From Mesorhizobium sp. J428 (lineage in GTDB: Bacteria; Pseudomonadota; Alphaproteobacteria; Rhizobiales; Rhizobiaceae), in contig NZ_JAJOMX010000005.1 in NCBI RefSeq assembly GCF_024699925.1, positions 139,181 to 203,180 of the forward strand: a stretch of DNA of 64,000 nucleotides, written 5' to 3'. Under the pieces are notes generated by a model that saw nothing but the letters and a program-made list of their open reading frames with translations, was not told where the DNA came from and ran no database searches. Shown here piece by piece: positions 41,219 to 51,039 of the stretch; the stretch's first letter is position 1; the number at the start of each line of letters is the position of its first letter. Both the position numbers and the translations under genes were made by a program.

Positions 41219-42657
41219 GCAGGCTCGGCACCTTTCTGGCCTTCGCCGGTCTGGCGGCGGGGGTAGGCGCGGCCGGATACTGGGCCGGACAGCGCGATCT
41301 ATCCGTCCCGGCGGTCGTACGGGACGTGCAGGCAATGGCGATGCGGGCGCTTGGCGGCGAGGCGGAGCCTATGACCTCCGCAGGCTCAGGGGCAGTCCTC
41401 TATTACCGCCATCCGGACGGTGATCCGGTCTATTCGGCGACGCCAAAGCAAACCGACGACGGCCGCGATTTCATTGCGGTGCTCGCCGGCGAGGATGTGA
41501 GCTTCGACGAGCCGGGCAAGGCCGACATGACGGTTGTCGAAGCGAACTCCGGCGAACGAGAGGTCCTCTACTACCGCAACCCTATGGGTCTACCCGACAC
41601 ATCGCCGACGCCGAAGAAGGACTCGATGGGGATGGACTACATCCCTGTCTACGACGGCGAGGACGACGACGGCGCCACCGTCACGGTCTCGGCCGGCAAG
41701 CAGCAACGGACCGGCGTCAAGACGGTCCTCGCCACGAAAGGCACCATTGTCAGGCCGGTCCGGGTTCCGGGAACCGTGACGCTCGACGAGCGCCGCGTCA
41801 GCGTCGTGTCCATCCGAACGGAGGCCTTCCTCGAAGAGGTGGCCGACATCACAACCGGGCAGATGATCGAGCAGGGAGAGCCGCTGGTGCGCTTCTACGC
41901 CAAGGAGATCGCCGCGGCCGGCGCGCTTTACGCGGCCGATCTGAAGAGCGGGGCCGGCAAGGGCGCCGCCGGGGGCAGCCTGCAAAGGCTGGAAAACCTC
42001 GGGGTTCCAGCCGAAGCCATCGCCGAAATCGAGAAGACGAGGAAGGTTCCCATCTCGGTCACCCTGATGGCGCCGCGCGGCGGGGTCGTTCTCGAGCGCA
42101 TGGCGATCGACGGCATGATGGCCGAAGCCGGAGAAACGCTGTTCCGAATCGCCGACATATCGACCGTCTGGGTGATGGCGGACGTGCCGGAATATGAGCT
42201 GGGTTCCGTGCGCACCGGCGATAGAGCGACCATCAGCATCCGAAGCCTCCCGGGACAGGTGTTCCAGGGCGAGGTCGGCCTTATCCACCCTGAAATCCAG
42301 AGTCAGACCCGTACCGCCAGCCTGCGCATCGAACTGCCCAATGCGGATGGGCTGCTGCTCGCCAACATGTATGCCGATGTGGAGATCGCGACCGGCGGCG
42401 GCAGGCCTGTCGTGACGGTGCCGGACAGCGCGGTCATCGACACGGGCGACCGCCAGGTGGTGATCCTCGACAAGGGCGAAGGCAGCTTCGAACCGCGCCC
42501 TGTGAAGATCGGCGGGCGCGGCGAAGGTATGGTCGAGATCATGGACGGCGTCGCCGAGGGCGAGCGCGTCGTCGTCTCGGCCAACTTCCTGATCGACGCC
42601 GAGAGCAATCTCAAGGCGGCGCTTTCCGCGCTGACCCCGGCGGAAGAACAGCCATGA
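41215..42657 (+). CDS. cusB: RND efflux periplasmic adaptor, CusB-like, with two heavy-metal-binding domains
   Basis: 480 residues. An N-terminal membrane anchor/signal is at 1-25. Two short heavy-metal-binding repeats follow: YYRHPDGDPVYSATPKQTDD (about 62-95) and YYRNPMGLPDTSPTPKKDSM (about 120-150). Then comes the barrel-sandwich and helical hairpin of membrane-fusion proteins (RVPGTVTLDERRVSVVSIRT, then ETLFRIADISTVWVMADVPE and VPDSAVIDTGDRQVVILDKG). It links the inner-membrane pump CusA to an outer-membrane channel and can donate periplasmic Cu(I)/Ag(I). ATGA overlaps with both neighbours indicate one operon. Confidence 0.88.
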   Translation: MSRLGTFLAFAGLAAGVGAAGYWAGQRDLSVPAVVRDVQAMAMRALGGEAEPMTSAGSGAVLYYRHPDGDPVYSATPKQTDDGRDFIAVLAGEDVSFDEPGKADMTVVEANSGEREVLYYRNPMGLPDTSPTPKKDSMGMDYIPVYDGEDDDGATVTVSAGKQQRTGVKTVLATKGTIVRPVRVPGTVTLDERRVSVVSIRTEAFLEEVADITTGQMIEQGEPLVRFYAKEIAAAGALYAADLKSGAGKGAAGGSLQRLENLGVPAEAIAEIEKTRKVPISVTLMAPRGGVVLERMAIDGMMAEAGETLFRIADISTVWVMADVPEYELGSVRTGDRATISIRSLPGQVFQGEVGLIHPEIQSQTRTASLRIELPNADGLLLANMYADVEIATGGGRPVVTVPDSAVIDTGDRQVVILDKGEGSFEPRPVKIGGRGEGMVEIMDGVAEGERVVVSANFLIDAESNLKAALSALTPAEEQP

Positions 42658-45600
42658 TCGCGCGTCTCATCGCCTGGTCGGCGCGGAACCTTGTCCTTGT
42701 CTTCTTCGCCGCCGCTCTGGCGACGGCAGCGGGCGTCTACGCGGTCAAGACGTTGCCGCTCGACGCCATTCCCGACTTGTCGGACGTGCAGGTCATCGTC
42801 TTCACCGACTATCCGGGCCAGGCGCCACAGGTGGTCGAGGATCAGGTCACCTATCCGCTGACGACAGCGATGCTGACGGTGCCGCGATCCAAAGTCGTGC
42901 GCGGTTTCTCGTTCTTTGGCGTGTCTTTCGTCTATGTGATTTTCGAGGACGGCGTCGATCCTTACTGGGCGCGCAGCCGCGTGCTCGAATATCTGAACGC
43001 CGCCGCGAGCCGCCTTCCGGCTGGCGTCGCGCCGGCGCTCGGCCCGGACGCGACCGGCGTCGGCTGGGTCTATCAATATGCCGTCGTCGCCAAGGAACTG
43101 TCGCTGGCCGAACTGCGGTCGCTGCAGGACTGGGTGGTGCGCTTCGCGGTTTCGAAGGCCGAGGGCGTTTCTGAGGTCGCGAGCGTCGGCGGCTTCGTCA
43201 AGCAGTATTCGATCGTCGTCGATCCAGCGCGCATGCGCGCGCAAGGGGTGACGCTGTCGGAGATCGGCGAGGCGGTGCGCGACAGCAACATGGACACCGG
43301 GGGGCGCACCGTCGAAATCTCCGAATTCGAGTTCATGGTGCGCGGCCGCGGCTATCTGAAGAGCATCGCCGATATCGAAAGCATCGCGCTCAAAACCGTC
43401 GGCGGCGTGCCCCTTAGGCTCGGGGACGTGGCCAAGGTCGAGATCGTGCCCGACGAACGGCGCGGCATCGCCGAGCTGAACGGCGAGGGAGAGGTCGCCA
43501 GCGGCATCGTGCTGCAGCGCGTCGGTTCGAACGCGCTGACCGTCATCGACAATGCCAAGTCGCAACTCGCAGACATCGAAAAGAGCCTGCCTGGCGGCGC
43601 GGAAATCATCACCGTATACGACCGCTCGGAACTGATCGGCGCGGCGATCGAAACCCTCAAGATCACGCTGATCGAGGAGAGCGTCATCGTCGCGCTCGTC
43701 ACGATCGTCTTCCTGCTGCATGTCAGGAGCGCGCTGGTCGCCATCATCATGCTCCCCGTCGGGATCCTGATGGCGTTCGCCGCGATGAAGCTCCTCGGCC
43801 TTGGCTCCAACATTATGAGCCTCGGCGGCATAGCGATTGCCATCGGCGCGATGATCGACGCGGCGATCGTGATGATCGAGAACGCGCACAAACATCTGGA
43901 GCGTGCGCCGCCGGACAAACCCCGGACCGAAGTGCTGATCGAGGCGGCGAGCGAGGTCGGCCCGGCGCTATTCTTCAGCCTGCTGATCATCACCGTCTCG
44001 TTCCTGCCGATCTTCACTTTGGAAAGCCAGGAAGGGCGGCTGTTCGGGCCGCTGGCCTTCACCAAGACGTTTGCCATGGCTGCGGCCGCGCTGCTGTCGG
44101 TGACGCTGGTTCCGGCGCTGATGGTGGTGTTCGTGCGTGGCAGGATCGTGCCGGAGCACAGGAACCCGCTCAACCGCCTGCTGATCGCGATCTATCGACC
44201 AGTTATCAAGGGCGTGCTCCGGGCGAAGACGCTTACCATCCTGCTTGCCGTCGTTGCCCTTGCGGTGACGGTCTGGCCGGCGCGGCAGCTCGGCTCCGAG
44301 TTCATGCCGGCTCTCGACGAAGGCACGCTGATGTATATGCCCACCACTCTTCCCGGGCTTTCCGTCACCAAGGCGGCGGAATTAATGCAGATGCAGGACC
44401 GCATCATCAAGTCGTTCCCCGAAGTCGAGAGCGTGTTCGGCAAGGCCGGCCGTGCGCAGACCGCGACCGACCCGGCGCCGACCGAAATGTTCGAGACAAT
44501 CATCAACCTAAAACCAAATGGGGAGTGGCGCGACGGCGTCACCTCCGAAAGCCTGAAGGCCGAGATGGACGCGGCGCTGCAATTTCCGGGCGTGTCCAAT
44601 GCCTGGACAATGCCGATCCGCGCCCGCATCGACATGCTGTCGACCGGCATTCGGACTCCGGTGGGCGTCAAGGTCTACGGCATGGATCTCGACCAGATGG
44701 AAAAAGTCGCACGCCAGGTCGAGGCGGTGCTCCGAAACGTCCCAGGGACGTCGAGCGCCTATGCCGAGCGGGTCGTCGGCGGCTACTTTCTGGACATCGT
44801 GCCGGACCGTGTGTCGCTCGGCCGCTACGGGCTGTCGGTCGGCGACGTACAGGACGTGATCTCGATGGCACTGGGCGCCGAGGTGATCACCACGACGGTC
44901 GAGGGCCGTGAGCGCTACGGCGTCGCCATCCGCTACCCGCGCGCGCTTCGGAGCGACCCGCAGGCAATCGCGCGCGAGGTGCAGGTGGCACTCCCCGGCG
45001 GCGGCTCAGTTCCACTGGGCGAGGTCGCCAAAATCGAACTGACGCGCGGCGCGACCTCTATCCGAACTGAGAACGGCCAACTGGCCGTCTACATCTTCGT
45101 CGATATCGCCGGGCGAGATCTCGGGGGTTATGTGGCCGATGCGCAGTCTGCGGTCGCGGCGGGCGTTGCGCTCCCGGCCGGCTATTCGCTCGGCTGGAGC
45201 GGCCAGTTCGAATATCTGGAGCGCGCCCAGGCGCGGCTGAAAATCGTGGTGCCGCTGACGCTCGCGCTAATTTTCCTGCTGCTGTTCCTGAACTTCCGCC
45301 GACTGACGGAGACGCTGATCGTCATGCTGTCTCTGCCCTTCGCGCTGGTCGGCGGCATATGGCTGATGTGGTGGCTCGGCTTCAACACTTCGGTTGCGGT
45401 CGCCGTCGGCTTCATCGCGCTCGCCGGCGTTGCGGCCGAAACGGGCGTCATCATGCTGATCTATCTCGATCATGCGCTTGTTGAAGCCCAAGGAAAGTGC
45501 GCCGCCCAGGGCCGCGCATTCGCGCGAGCTGACCTAGATGACGCGATCAGGGTGGGCGCGGTGGAGCGCGTCCGGCCAAAGATGATGACAGTGGTCGCCA

Positions 45601-45824
45601 TCATGGCGGGGCTTTTGCCCATCCTGTGGAGCACTGGGGCCGGCTCGGAAATCATGCAGCGCATTGCCGTGCCGATGATCGGCGGCATGATCTCATCGAC
45701 CATCCTGACCCTAGTGGTGATCCCGGCGGTTTACGGCATCGTGAAGGGTCGGGGCCTGCCGAGGCGAGCCGCGGCTGAGAGCTCATCGGCGCCGGTGAAC
45801 CCTCTGAAGTCCGCCGCGGAATAG
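42654..45824 (+). CDS. cusA: RND heavy-metal efflux pump, CusA/CzcA family
   Basis: 1056 residues, full length for the family, 12 membrane helices expected. Diagnostic segments: TLPLDAIPDLSDVQVIVFTD near the N-terminus, IMLPVGILMAFAAMKLLGLG, IAIGAMIDAAIVMIENAHKH (helix 4 with the proton-relay acids), and SGWSGQFEYLERAQARLKIV. The Met residues of the copper pore (e.g. in MPTTLPGLS and the GIRTPVGVKVYGMDL region) support Cu(I)/Ag(I) over Zn/Co, but specificity is inferred from the neighbours. Starts in an ATGA overlap with cusB. The outer-membrane partner may be the TolC-type protein at 52374. Confidence 0.9.
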   Translation: MIARLIAWSARNLVLVFFAAALATAAGVYAVKTLPLDAIPDLSDVQVIVFTDYPGQAPQVVEDQVTYPLTTAMLTVPRSKVVRGFSFFGVSFVYVIFEDGVDPYWARSRVLEYLNAAASRLPAGVAPALGPDATGVGWVYQYAVVAKELSLAELRSLQDWVVRFAVSKAEGVSEVASVGGFVKQYSIVVDPARMRAQGVTLSEIGEAVRDSNMDTGGRTVEISEFEFMVRGRGYLKSIADIESIALKTVGGVPLRLGDVAKVEIVPDERRGIAELNGEGEVASGIVLQRVGSNALTVIDNAKSQLADIEKSLPGGAEIITVYDRSELIGAAIETLKITLIEESVIVALVTIVFLLHVRSALVAIIMLPVGILMAFAAMKLLGLGSNIMSLGGIAIAIGAMIDAAIVMIENAHKHLERAPPDKPRTEVLIEAASEVGPALFFSLLIITVSFLPIFTLESQEGRLFGPLAFTKTFAMAAAALLSVTLVPALMVVFVRGRIVPEHRNPLNRLLIAIYRPVIKGVLRAKTLTILLAVVALAVTVWPARQLGSEFMPALDEGTLMYMPTTLPGLSVTKAAELMQMQDRIIKSFPEVESVFGKAGRAQTATDPAPTEMFETIINLKPNGEWRDGVTSESLKAEMDAALQFPGVSNAWTMPIRARIDMLSTGIRTPVGVKVYGMDLDQMEKVARQVEAVLRNVPGTSSAYAERVVGGYFLDIVPDRVSLGRYGLSVGDVQDVISMALGAEVITTTVEGRERYGVAIRYPRALRSDPQAIAREVQVALPGGGSVPLGEVAKIELTRGATSIRTENGQLAVYIFVDIAGRDLGGYVADAQSAVAAGVALPAGYSLGWSGQFEYLERAQARLKIVVPLTLALIFLLLFLNFRRLTETLIVMLSLPFALVGGIWLMWWLGFNTSVAVAVGFIALAGVAAETGVIMLIYLDHALVEAQGKCAAQGRAFARADLDDAIRVGAVERVRPKMMTVVAIMAGLLPILWSTGAGSEIMQRIAVPMIGGMISSTILTLVVIPAVYGIVKGRGLPRRAAAESSSAPVNPLKSAAE

Positions 45825-45868
45825 AAGGAAAGAAAATGATGATTGGATGAGCTGATGTCAGGTGAAAT

Positions 45869-46165
45869 GTGTGTCGAAACGGGATCGGCGGCCTGATCGT
45901 CCTGGCGATTGCCGGTCTCGTGATCGCCGCCTTGGTGAAGTTTGTTTCTTCCTCGGATGAAATCTTGGTCGTAGGCGCGAGGCATCGACGTCGCGCCTAC
46001 GAACAATCGGCTATTAAGCCGCCATCTTTCGACAGCTCTCCGCGCAGCGGCGGCAGGTATCGACGCAGTCCTGCATGTCGCCAATACGCTCGCAGTCATC
46101 CGCGCACTCGTTGCAGATTTCCGCGCATTCGCCGCAAATATGCTTGTGGTGCTCGGAGCCGATGA
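45869..46165 (+). CDS. possible small membrane protein after cusA
   Basis: A GTG at 45869 opens a frame with one strong membrane helix, GGLIVLAIAGLVIAALVKFV. After about residue 35 the frame runs through a hairpin (45971-46002) and antisense to the copper-storage gene, which is not believable as protein; a sequencing error or an earlier natural stop is possible. Low confidence; only the hydrophobic part is suggestive. Confidence 0.25.
   Translation: MCRNGIGGLIVLAIAGLVIAALVKFVSSSDEILVVGARHRRRAYEQSAIKPPSFDSSPRSGGRYRRSPACRQYARSHPRTRCRFPRIRRKYACGARSR
45971..46002. terminator. stem-loop between convergent cusA and copper-storage genes
   Basis: CGTAGGCGCGA and TCGCGCCTACG form a perfect 11-bp stem around a 10-nt loop, in the gap between two convergent transcription units. 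There is no T-tract on either strand. Confidence 0.5.
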
Positions 46166-46346
46166 GCATGAAATGCGCCGAGGTTCGGCAGATTTCGGCG
46201 CAGGCCATCATCAGCGTGAAGTGCTGTTTTTCGGTGTGTTCTCCGCCCATTTCCAAGCAATGGCCCATCGCTGTAGACAGGCACATCGAATAGCAGCGCA
46301 GGCACTCGTCGATACAGTTTTTCATCTCGGGGCTGAGGTGATGCAT
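46014..46346 (-). CDS. four-helix-bundle copper-storage protein (Csp-like)
   Basis: 110 residues with cysteines at helical spacing throughout: NCIDECLRCYSMCLSTAMGH, ACAEICRTSAHFMLIGSEHH, ICGECAEICNECADDCERIG, and DCVDTCRRCAESCRKMAA. Cys residues pointing into a four-helix bundle bind many Cu(I) ions in Csp proteins. No signal peptide, so this is the cytosolic (Csp3-like) type. It lies downstream of the DUF305 gene on the minus strand, convergent with cusA. Confidence 0.9.
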   Translation of the reverse strand: MHHLSPEMKNCIDECLRCYSMCLSTAMGHCLEMGGEHTEKQHFTLMMACAEICRTSAHFMLIGSEHHKHICGECAEICNECADDCERIGDMQDCVDTCRRCAESCRKMAA

Positions 46347-46396
46347 ATCATGGATCCTTGTGTGATCGGGGAGCGCCTGTGGCGCCCCCTACGACC

Positions 46397-46843
46397 TCAT
46401 TTGACGTTAGCTTCGAGCCATTTTTTAAAATCAGCGATCTCCTTGGTCTGGTCGTCGATGATTTTCTGCGCGGCCTGTTTCGCTTCGTCGTTGTCGCCGT
46501 ATTTCAGCTCGACGCTGGCCATGTCAATGGCACCTTGATGGTGCGCGATCATCGTGCAGACGAATGCGACATCTGGATCCTTGGCCATGATCCCCCGCAT
46601 CATCGCCGGTTGCATTCTTATCATTCCGGCCATGAAGGCTTTGTGCGCCTCGTCCATGCCAGACATGTCCATTCCCGACCTATCCGTCATCGGCATCTTC
46701 TGGTCTGCGGCCTCACCGCACTGTGCGGGCAGCGTGACTGGGGCCATTTCCATTGGTTTGTTGGAAGATTCCTGCCCTACCGCAAACGACGCGGTCCCCG
46801 TGAGCATCAACGTTGCGAGAATGAGCTTCGACGTTTTCATCAT
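46397..46843 (-). CDS. DUF305 copper-tolerance protein (exported)
   Basis: 148 residues with a signal peptide (KLILATLMLTGTASFAVGQE). The DUF305 domain has MTDRSGMDMSGMDEAHKAFM, AGMIRMQPAMMRGIMAKDPD, and FVCTMIAHHQGAIDMA with the paired histidines. Met- and His-rich DUF305 proteins (CopM-like) bind copper in the periplasm. ATG 46843 or 46840, behind AGGAGAAAT. Probably cotranscribed with the four-helix protein downstream; its promoter lies in the 46844-47302 gap opposite the CueR-controlled promoter. Confidence 0.85.
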   Translation of the reverse strand: MMKTSKLILATLMLTGTASFAVGQESSNKPMEMAPVTLPAQCGEAADQKMPMTDRSGMDMSGMDEAHKAFMAGMIRMQPAMMRGIMAKDPDVAFVCTMIAHHQGAIDMASVELKYGDNDEAKQAAQKIIDDQTKEIADFKKWLEANVK

Positions 46844-47302
46844 ATTTCTCCTGGTTTCAGAATACGACTACGGGCTTTGGAGCCCACCTGGGATTCGATA
46901 GCAGCTTCGTTAATGATTTCGGAGGCCGCTCAAGTCAAACCGCTGCACCGAATCCCCGTCAGGATGGTCAAGCTCTGCGGCGGACGTCGTTGTCAAAAAG
47001 ATCGCGGTCAGTGCGACTATCGCAAGCGAAGCCAAGCTGACGAGCCTGACGAACTGGAAAGATTCTGCGCAAGACATCTCCAATAACCACCGCGTCCGGG
47101 CTTTGTTCCGGGACCCTATCCGACTTTCTTGGGCGGTATCGCCCAAGACAAATGAGCATGTTTGCTCGCGAGGAACCTCCAGCCTGCTTGACAGGCTACG
47201 ACCTGAGGCGGCGTCCAGCTTTAAAGTGGAGGTGAAAATTCCGCTTGACCTTCCGGTAGCTGGAAGGCGCAACAATACGCCGATCAAATCGGAGGTCGCG
47301 CC
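46844..47302. other. 459-bp divergent intergenic region of the copper genes
   Basis: It separates the leftward DUF305 gene from rightward copA. The right end holds the CueR promoter (47245-47276). A short minus-strand frame at 46910-47077 (55 codons) has one hydrophobic stretch (FVRLVSLASLAIVALTAIFL) but its only start directly abuts GGAG, so translation is doubtful. Nothing else recognisable. Confidence 0.4.
47245..47276 (+). promoter_or_regulatory. CueR-type promoter of copA
   Basis: TTGACC (47245-47250) and AACAAT (47271-47276) are separated by a 20-bp spacer containing the dyad CCTTCC-ggtagct-GGAAGG (47249-47267). This is the standard Cu(I)-responsive MerR-family operator (ACCTTCC-N7-GGAAGG) with the over-long spacer that CueR untwists. 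It lies 27 bp before the copA start. Confidence 0.9.
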
Positions 47303-49816
47303 ATGAGCACCCATTCACCTGACAATCACTCGCACGCAACGGGGGACGCGTGTTGCTCGACGCATGCCAAGCTGGCCAAAGGCGAGGTCATACGCGATCC
47401 CGTATGCGGCATGACTGTCGACCCAGCCGCAGGCAAGCCCCGCACCGAGTATGATGGTCACACCTACCATTTTTGCAGCGCGTCGTGCCGGGACAAGTTC
47501 GTCAAGGCGCCGCAGGAGTTCATCACGGCGATCGATCCGGTCTGCGGCATGAGCGTTGAGCGCGCGACTGCCGCCAACTTCACGCGGCATGAGGGCAAGG
47601 GCTTCTATTTCTGCTCGTCGGGATGCAAGGGCAAGTTCGAGGCGGAACCGCCGAAGTATCTCGGCGACCGGCCTGCGCCGGAGCGGATGCCGAAGGGCAC
47701 GCAATACACCTGTCCGATGCATCCGGAGATCGTCCGCGACAAGCCAGGCTCCTGCCCGATCTGCGGCATGGCGCTGGAGCCCATGGGTGTTCCGACCGGC
47801 GACGAGGGCCCCAATCCCGAACTCATCGATTTCACTCGGCGGCTGTGGGTCAGCGGCTTGCTCTCGGTCCCGCTGCTTTTCATCACGATGGGACCTATGC
47901 TCGGCCTGCCCGTCCGCGACTGGCTGGGTGCGCAGATCTCGACCTGGCTGGAATTGGTGCTGGCTACCCCTGTGGTGCTCTGGGCCGCCATTCCCTTCTT
48001 CCATCGCGGCTGGGAGTCCGTCGTCAATCGTAGCCCGAACATGTGGACCCTGATCTCGATCGGTGTCGGAGTCGCCTATCTCTACAGCGTCGTTGCGACA
48101 CTGTTTCCGGATCTCTTCCCGCACCAATTCCGTGGCCATGGTGGCTCGGTGCCGGTCTATTTCGAGGCGGCCGCGGTGATCGTGGCGCTCGTCTTCCTGG
48201 GACAGGTGCTTGAACTGCGCGCCCGGGAGCGCACCGGGTCGGCGATCCGCGCGCTGCTCGACCTCGCGCCAAAGACTGCGCGGCGGATAGGAGCGGACGG
48301 ATCGGAAAAAGACGTACCTCTCGACGAGGTCAAGTCAGGCGACAGCCTGCGCGTCCGCCCTGGCGACAGTGTCCCCGTTGACGGAATTGTGCTGGAAGGC
48401 AGGACCTCGATCGACGAAAGCATGATCACGGGGGAGCCTCTTCCAGTTGAGAAGACCGAAGGCGACAGCGTCACCGGCGGCACGCTCAACCGCAACGGAA
48501 CGCTGGTCATTCGCGCCGAGAAAGTCGGCGCCGAGACCATGCTGTCACGGATCGTCGAGATGGTCGCCAAGGCCCAGCGCTCACGCGCACCGATCCAGGG
48601 GCTCGCCGACCGTGTATCGTTCTACTTCGTGCCGACCGTCGTGCTCGTGGCGATCCTGGCCTTCGTCGTCTGGGCGGTCTTCGGTCCAGAGCCGTCGATG
48701 ATCTTCGCCATCGTCTCGGCGGTCTCCGTGCTCATCATCGCCTGCCCGTGTGCTCTCGGCCTGGCGACGCCGATGTCGATTATGACGGCGACGGGTCGCG
48801 GAGCACAGGCAGGTGTGCTGATCAAGAATGCCGAGGCTCTGGAACTGTTCGCCAAAGTAGACACGCTGATCGTCGACAAGACCGGGACGCTGACGGAGGG
48901 CCGTCCCAAGCTCACCGACGTCGTCGCAGCGGAAGGGTTCGACGAGACCGAGCTGCTATCGCTCGCAGCCAGCCTGGAGCGTGGCTCCGAACACCCGCTG
49001 GCCGAAGCGATCGTCGAGGGCGCCGAGGCACGTGGCGCGACGATATCAGCCGCGTCTGACTTCGAGGCCGTCACCGGCAAGGGGGTGTCCGGCTCGGTCA
49101 ACGGCCGCAAGATCGCGCTCGGCAACGCCGCGATGATGATCGATCTCAAGGCGGACGCGGCCAGCTTGAAGGACCGCGCTGACGCGCTCCGCTCGGACGG
49201 CAAGACGGCAATGTTCGTCGCGGTCGATGGCAGGCTGGCCGGCATCGTCGCCGTTGCCGACCCGGTCAAGGCGACCACGGCGGAAGCCATCCGGGCGCTG
49301 CACCAAACCGGCCTCCGGATCATCATGGCGACCGGCGACAACGAGCGGACGGCGCGGGCGGTCGCGGCTAAACTGGGCATCGACGAGGTGCGCGCCGACA
49401 TGCTGCCCGAAAGCAAGCAGAAGCTGATCGAGGAGCTGCGCGCCAACGGGGCCAAGGTCGCCATGGCCGGAGACGGGGTGAACGACGCGCCGGCGCTCGC
49501 CGCAGCCGATGTCGGCATCGCCATGGGCACCGGCGCTGACGTTGCGGTCGAGAGCGCGGGAATCACGCTGGTGAAGGGTGATTTGAACGGCATCGTCAGG
49601 GCCCGCCGGCTGTCTCAGGCGACGATCCGCAACATCAAGCAGAACCTGTTCTTCGCCTTCGTTTACAACGGGCTCGGCGTTCCGGTGGCGGCCGGGGTCC
49701 TCTATCCGGTCTTCGGCACGCTGCTATCGCCGATGATCGCAGCGGCAGCCATGAGCCTGTCGTCGGTCTCTGTCATCGCCAACGCGCTGCGGCTGCGCAC
49801 GGTAAAGCTTGGCTGA
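47303..49816 (+). CDS. copA: Cu(I)-translocating P1B-type ATPase with YHS and HMBD domains
   Basis: 837 residues. The N-terminus has two YHS-type domains ([20 protein letters not shown] with [14 protein letters not shown], and [20 protein letters not shown] with [15 protein letters not shown]), then a heavy-metal-binding domain ([27 protein letters not shown]). There is no GMTCxxC domain. Core: TGEPLPVEK actuator, [10 protein letters not shown] in helix 6 (Cu-ATPase signature, near 480), DKTGTLTEG phosphorylation site (near 525), MATGDN and [11 protein letters not shown]. It exports Cu(I) from the cytosol with ATP. Driven by the CueR promoter upstream and followed 26 bp later by the cueR fusion gene. 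Confidence 0.92.
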   Translation: MSTHSPDNHSHATGDACCSTHAKLAKGEVIRDPVCGMTVDPAAGKPRTEYDGHTYHFCSASCRDKFVKAPQEFITAIDPVCGMSVERATAANFTRHEGKGFYFCSSGCKGKFEAEPPKYLGDRPAPERMPKGTQYTCPMHPEIVRDKPGSCPICGMALEPMGVPTGDEGPNPELIDFTRRLWVSGLLSVPLLFITMGPMLGLPVRDWLGAQISTWLELVLATPVVLWAAIPFFHRGWESVVNRSPNMWTLISIGVGVAYLYSVVATLFPDLFPHQFRGHGGSVPVYFEAAAVIVALVFLGQVLELRARERTGSAIRALLDLAPKTARRIGADGSEKDVPLDEVKSGDSLRVRPGDSVPVDGIVLEGRTSIDESMITGEPLPVEKTEGDSVTGGTLNRNGTLVIRAEKVGAETMLSRIVEMVAKAQRSRAPIQGLADRVSFYFVPTVVLVAILAFVVWAVFGPEPSMIFAIVSAVSVLIIACPCALGLATPMSIMTATGRGAQAGVLIKNAEALELFAKVDTLIVDKTGTLTEGRPKLTDVVAAEGFDETELLSLAASLERGSEHPLAEAIVEGAEARGATISAASDFEAVTGKGVSGSVNGRKIALGNAAMMIDLKADAASLKDRADALRSDGKTAMFVAVDGRLAGIVAVADPVKATTAEAIRALHQTGLRIIMATGDNERTARAVAAKLGIDEVRADMLPESKQKLIEELRANGAKVAMAGDGVNDAPALAAADVGIAMGTGADVAVESAGITLVKGDLNGIVRARRLSQATIRNIKQNLFFAFVYNGLGVPVAAGVLYPVFGTLLSPMIAAAAMSLSSVSVIANALRLRTVKLG

Positions 49817-49842
49817 CGCGAGGCGAAGGAAGGAGCGCTTCT

Positions 49843-51039
49843 ATGAACATCGGAACCGTGTCGGAAAAGTCAGGTTTGCCGCCCAAGACAATCCGCTATT
49901 ATGAGGACATCGGCCTCATCCGGCCCGAGCGACGCGACAACGGCTACCGTGACTATTCAGTCGAAGATGAACACCGTCTGCGCTTCCTGCAACGTGCGCG
50001 CAGCCTGGGTTTTTCTGTCGAGGAGTGCCGCGAGCTATTGTCTCTCTACAACGACACGTCTCGCGAGAGCGTGGAGGTCAAGGTTATGGCCACGGCCAAG
50101 CTTGCAGAGATCGACCGCAAGGTTGCGGAACTCTTGGGACTGCGCGAAATGCTGAGCCATTTGATGGCCAACTGCCATGGCGACAAACGTCCGCATTGCC
50201 CGATTATTGAAGGACTCTCAGGCGAGGTAAAGCTTCAGTCGTATGCTGCCATGAGTGAGAACTCACGGCCGGATACCGGCGGCGGTGTATGCGTGGTCAC
50301 CGCAGGGGGACCACATCCGTGGATCATCATAAATGCGCTCATCGACCGCTTTGGGGACGTCCGCGTCATCATCGAGGATTCGGAACCGCGCGGCGAGTTT
50401 CTTGCGCGCCGCGCCCGCCTGAAGGGATGGTTCACAGTTGGCGGCCAATTTGGCACCATGTGCCTCATCGGCCTTGGCAAGGTTCTCTTACATCGGCGGA
50501 TCGCTCGCATCATCGAATCCGAAAGCCTCTTTGTGAAGCCTCGTGCGGAACGGATCGTTCGAACGGTGCCCTCGGTGAATTCCGTCGGCTTTTTGCAGGC
50601 GATCGATGAAATCCAACCTTCCGTCATTCTCCTTGCCGGCTGCAGGATCGTGAAGCCTGAGGTTCTCGCTCGCGTGACATGCCCTGTCCTGAACTACCAT
50701 GCCGGCATCACGCCGCAGCACCGCGGCATGAATGGCGGCTATTGGGCTCTCGCCAACCGAGACAGCACGAACTTCGGCGCCACCGTCCACGTCGTCGATG
50801 CGGGGGTCGACACGGGCGAGGTGGTCGCGCAAGTCCGAGGCGAGCCATCTGGTGACGATAACATTATGACTTACGCGTACAGACTTGCGGCGATATCACG
50901 GCAGATGTGCGTCGATGCAATCGAAGACGCCTTGGCCGGCCGGCTCGAGTCTCGTAAACAGGGCGGAAACTCGCGGCAATGGTTCCACCCAACGATTTGG
51001 TCCTATGTCTGGACCGGCGTCACGAAGGGGATTTGGTGA
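49843..51039 (+). CDS. cueR: CueR regulator fused to a formyltransferase-like domain
   Basis: 398 residues in one frame. Residues 1-130 are a complete CueR: HTH (VSEKSGLPPKTIRYYEDIGL), dimerization helix, and Cu(I)-binding C111 and C119 in NCHGDKRPHCPIIEG. Residues ~147-385 are a formyl-transfer domain: VCVVTAGGPHPWIIINALID, LLAGCRIVKPEVLA, NYHAGITPQHRGMNGGYWAL with N284 and H286, and GVDTGEVVAQ with D323, i.e. the Asn-His-Asp triad of methionyl-tRNA/GAR formyltransferases at the usual spacing. ATG 49843 has AAGGAAGGAG upstream. An internal ATG (codon 137) could start a separate protein if one base were lost in the linker. Stop overlaps the next start (TGATG). Confidence 0.82.
   Translation: MNIGTVSEKSGLPPKTIRYYEDIGLIRPERRDNGYRDYSVEDEHRLRFLQRARSLGFSVEECRELLSLYNDTSRESVEVKVMATAKLAEIDRKVAELLGLREMLSHLMANCHGDKRPHCPIIEGLSGEVKLQSYAAMSENSRPDTGGGVCVVTAGGPHPWIIINALIDRFGDVRVIIEDSEPRGEFLARRARLKGWFTVGGQFGTMCLIGLGKVLLHRRIARIIESESLFVKPRAERIVRTVPSVNSVGFLQAIDEIQPSVILLAGCRIVKPEVLARVTCPVLNYHAGITPQHRGMNGGYWALANRDSTNFGATVHVVDAGVDTGEVVAQVRGEPSGDDNIMTYAYRLAAISRQMCVDAIEDALAGRLESRKQGGNSRQWFHPTIWSYVWTGVTKGIW

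Noticed and set aside
42303-43895. Leftward open frame of 530 codons opposite cusB/cusA
   Set aside because: Asp/Arg/His-rich antisense shadow; cusA on the other strand is unambiguous.
46910-47077. Small hydrophobic peptide gene on the minus strand upstream of copA
   Set aside because: Its start codon directly abuts the only GGAG, and the region is better explained as divergent promoter DNA; mentioned only in the intergenic entry.
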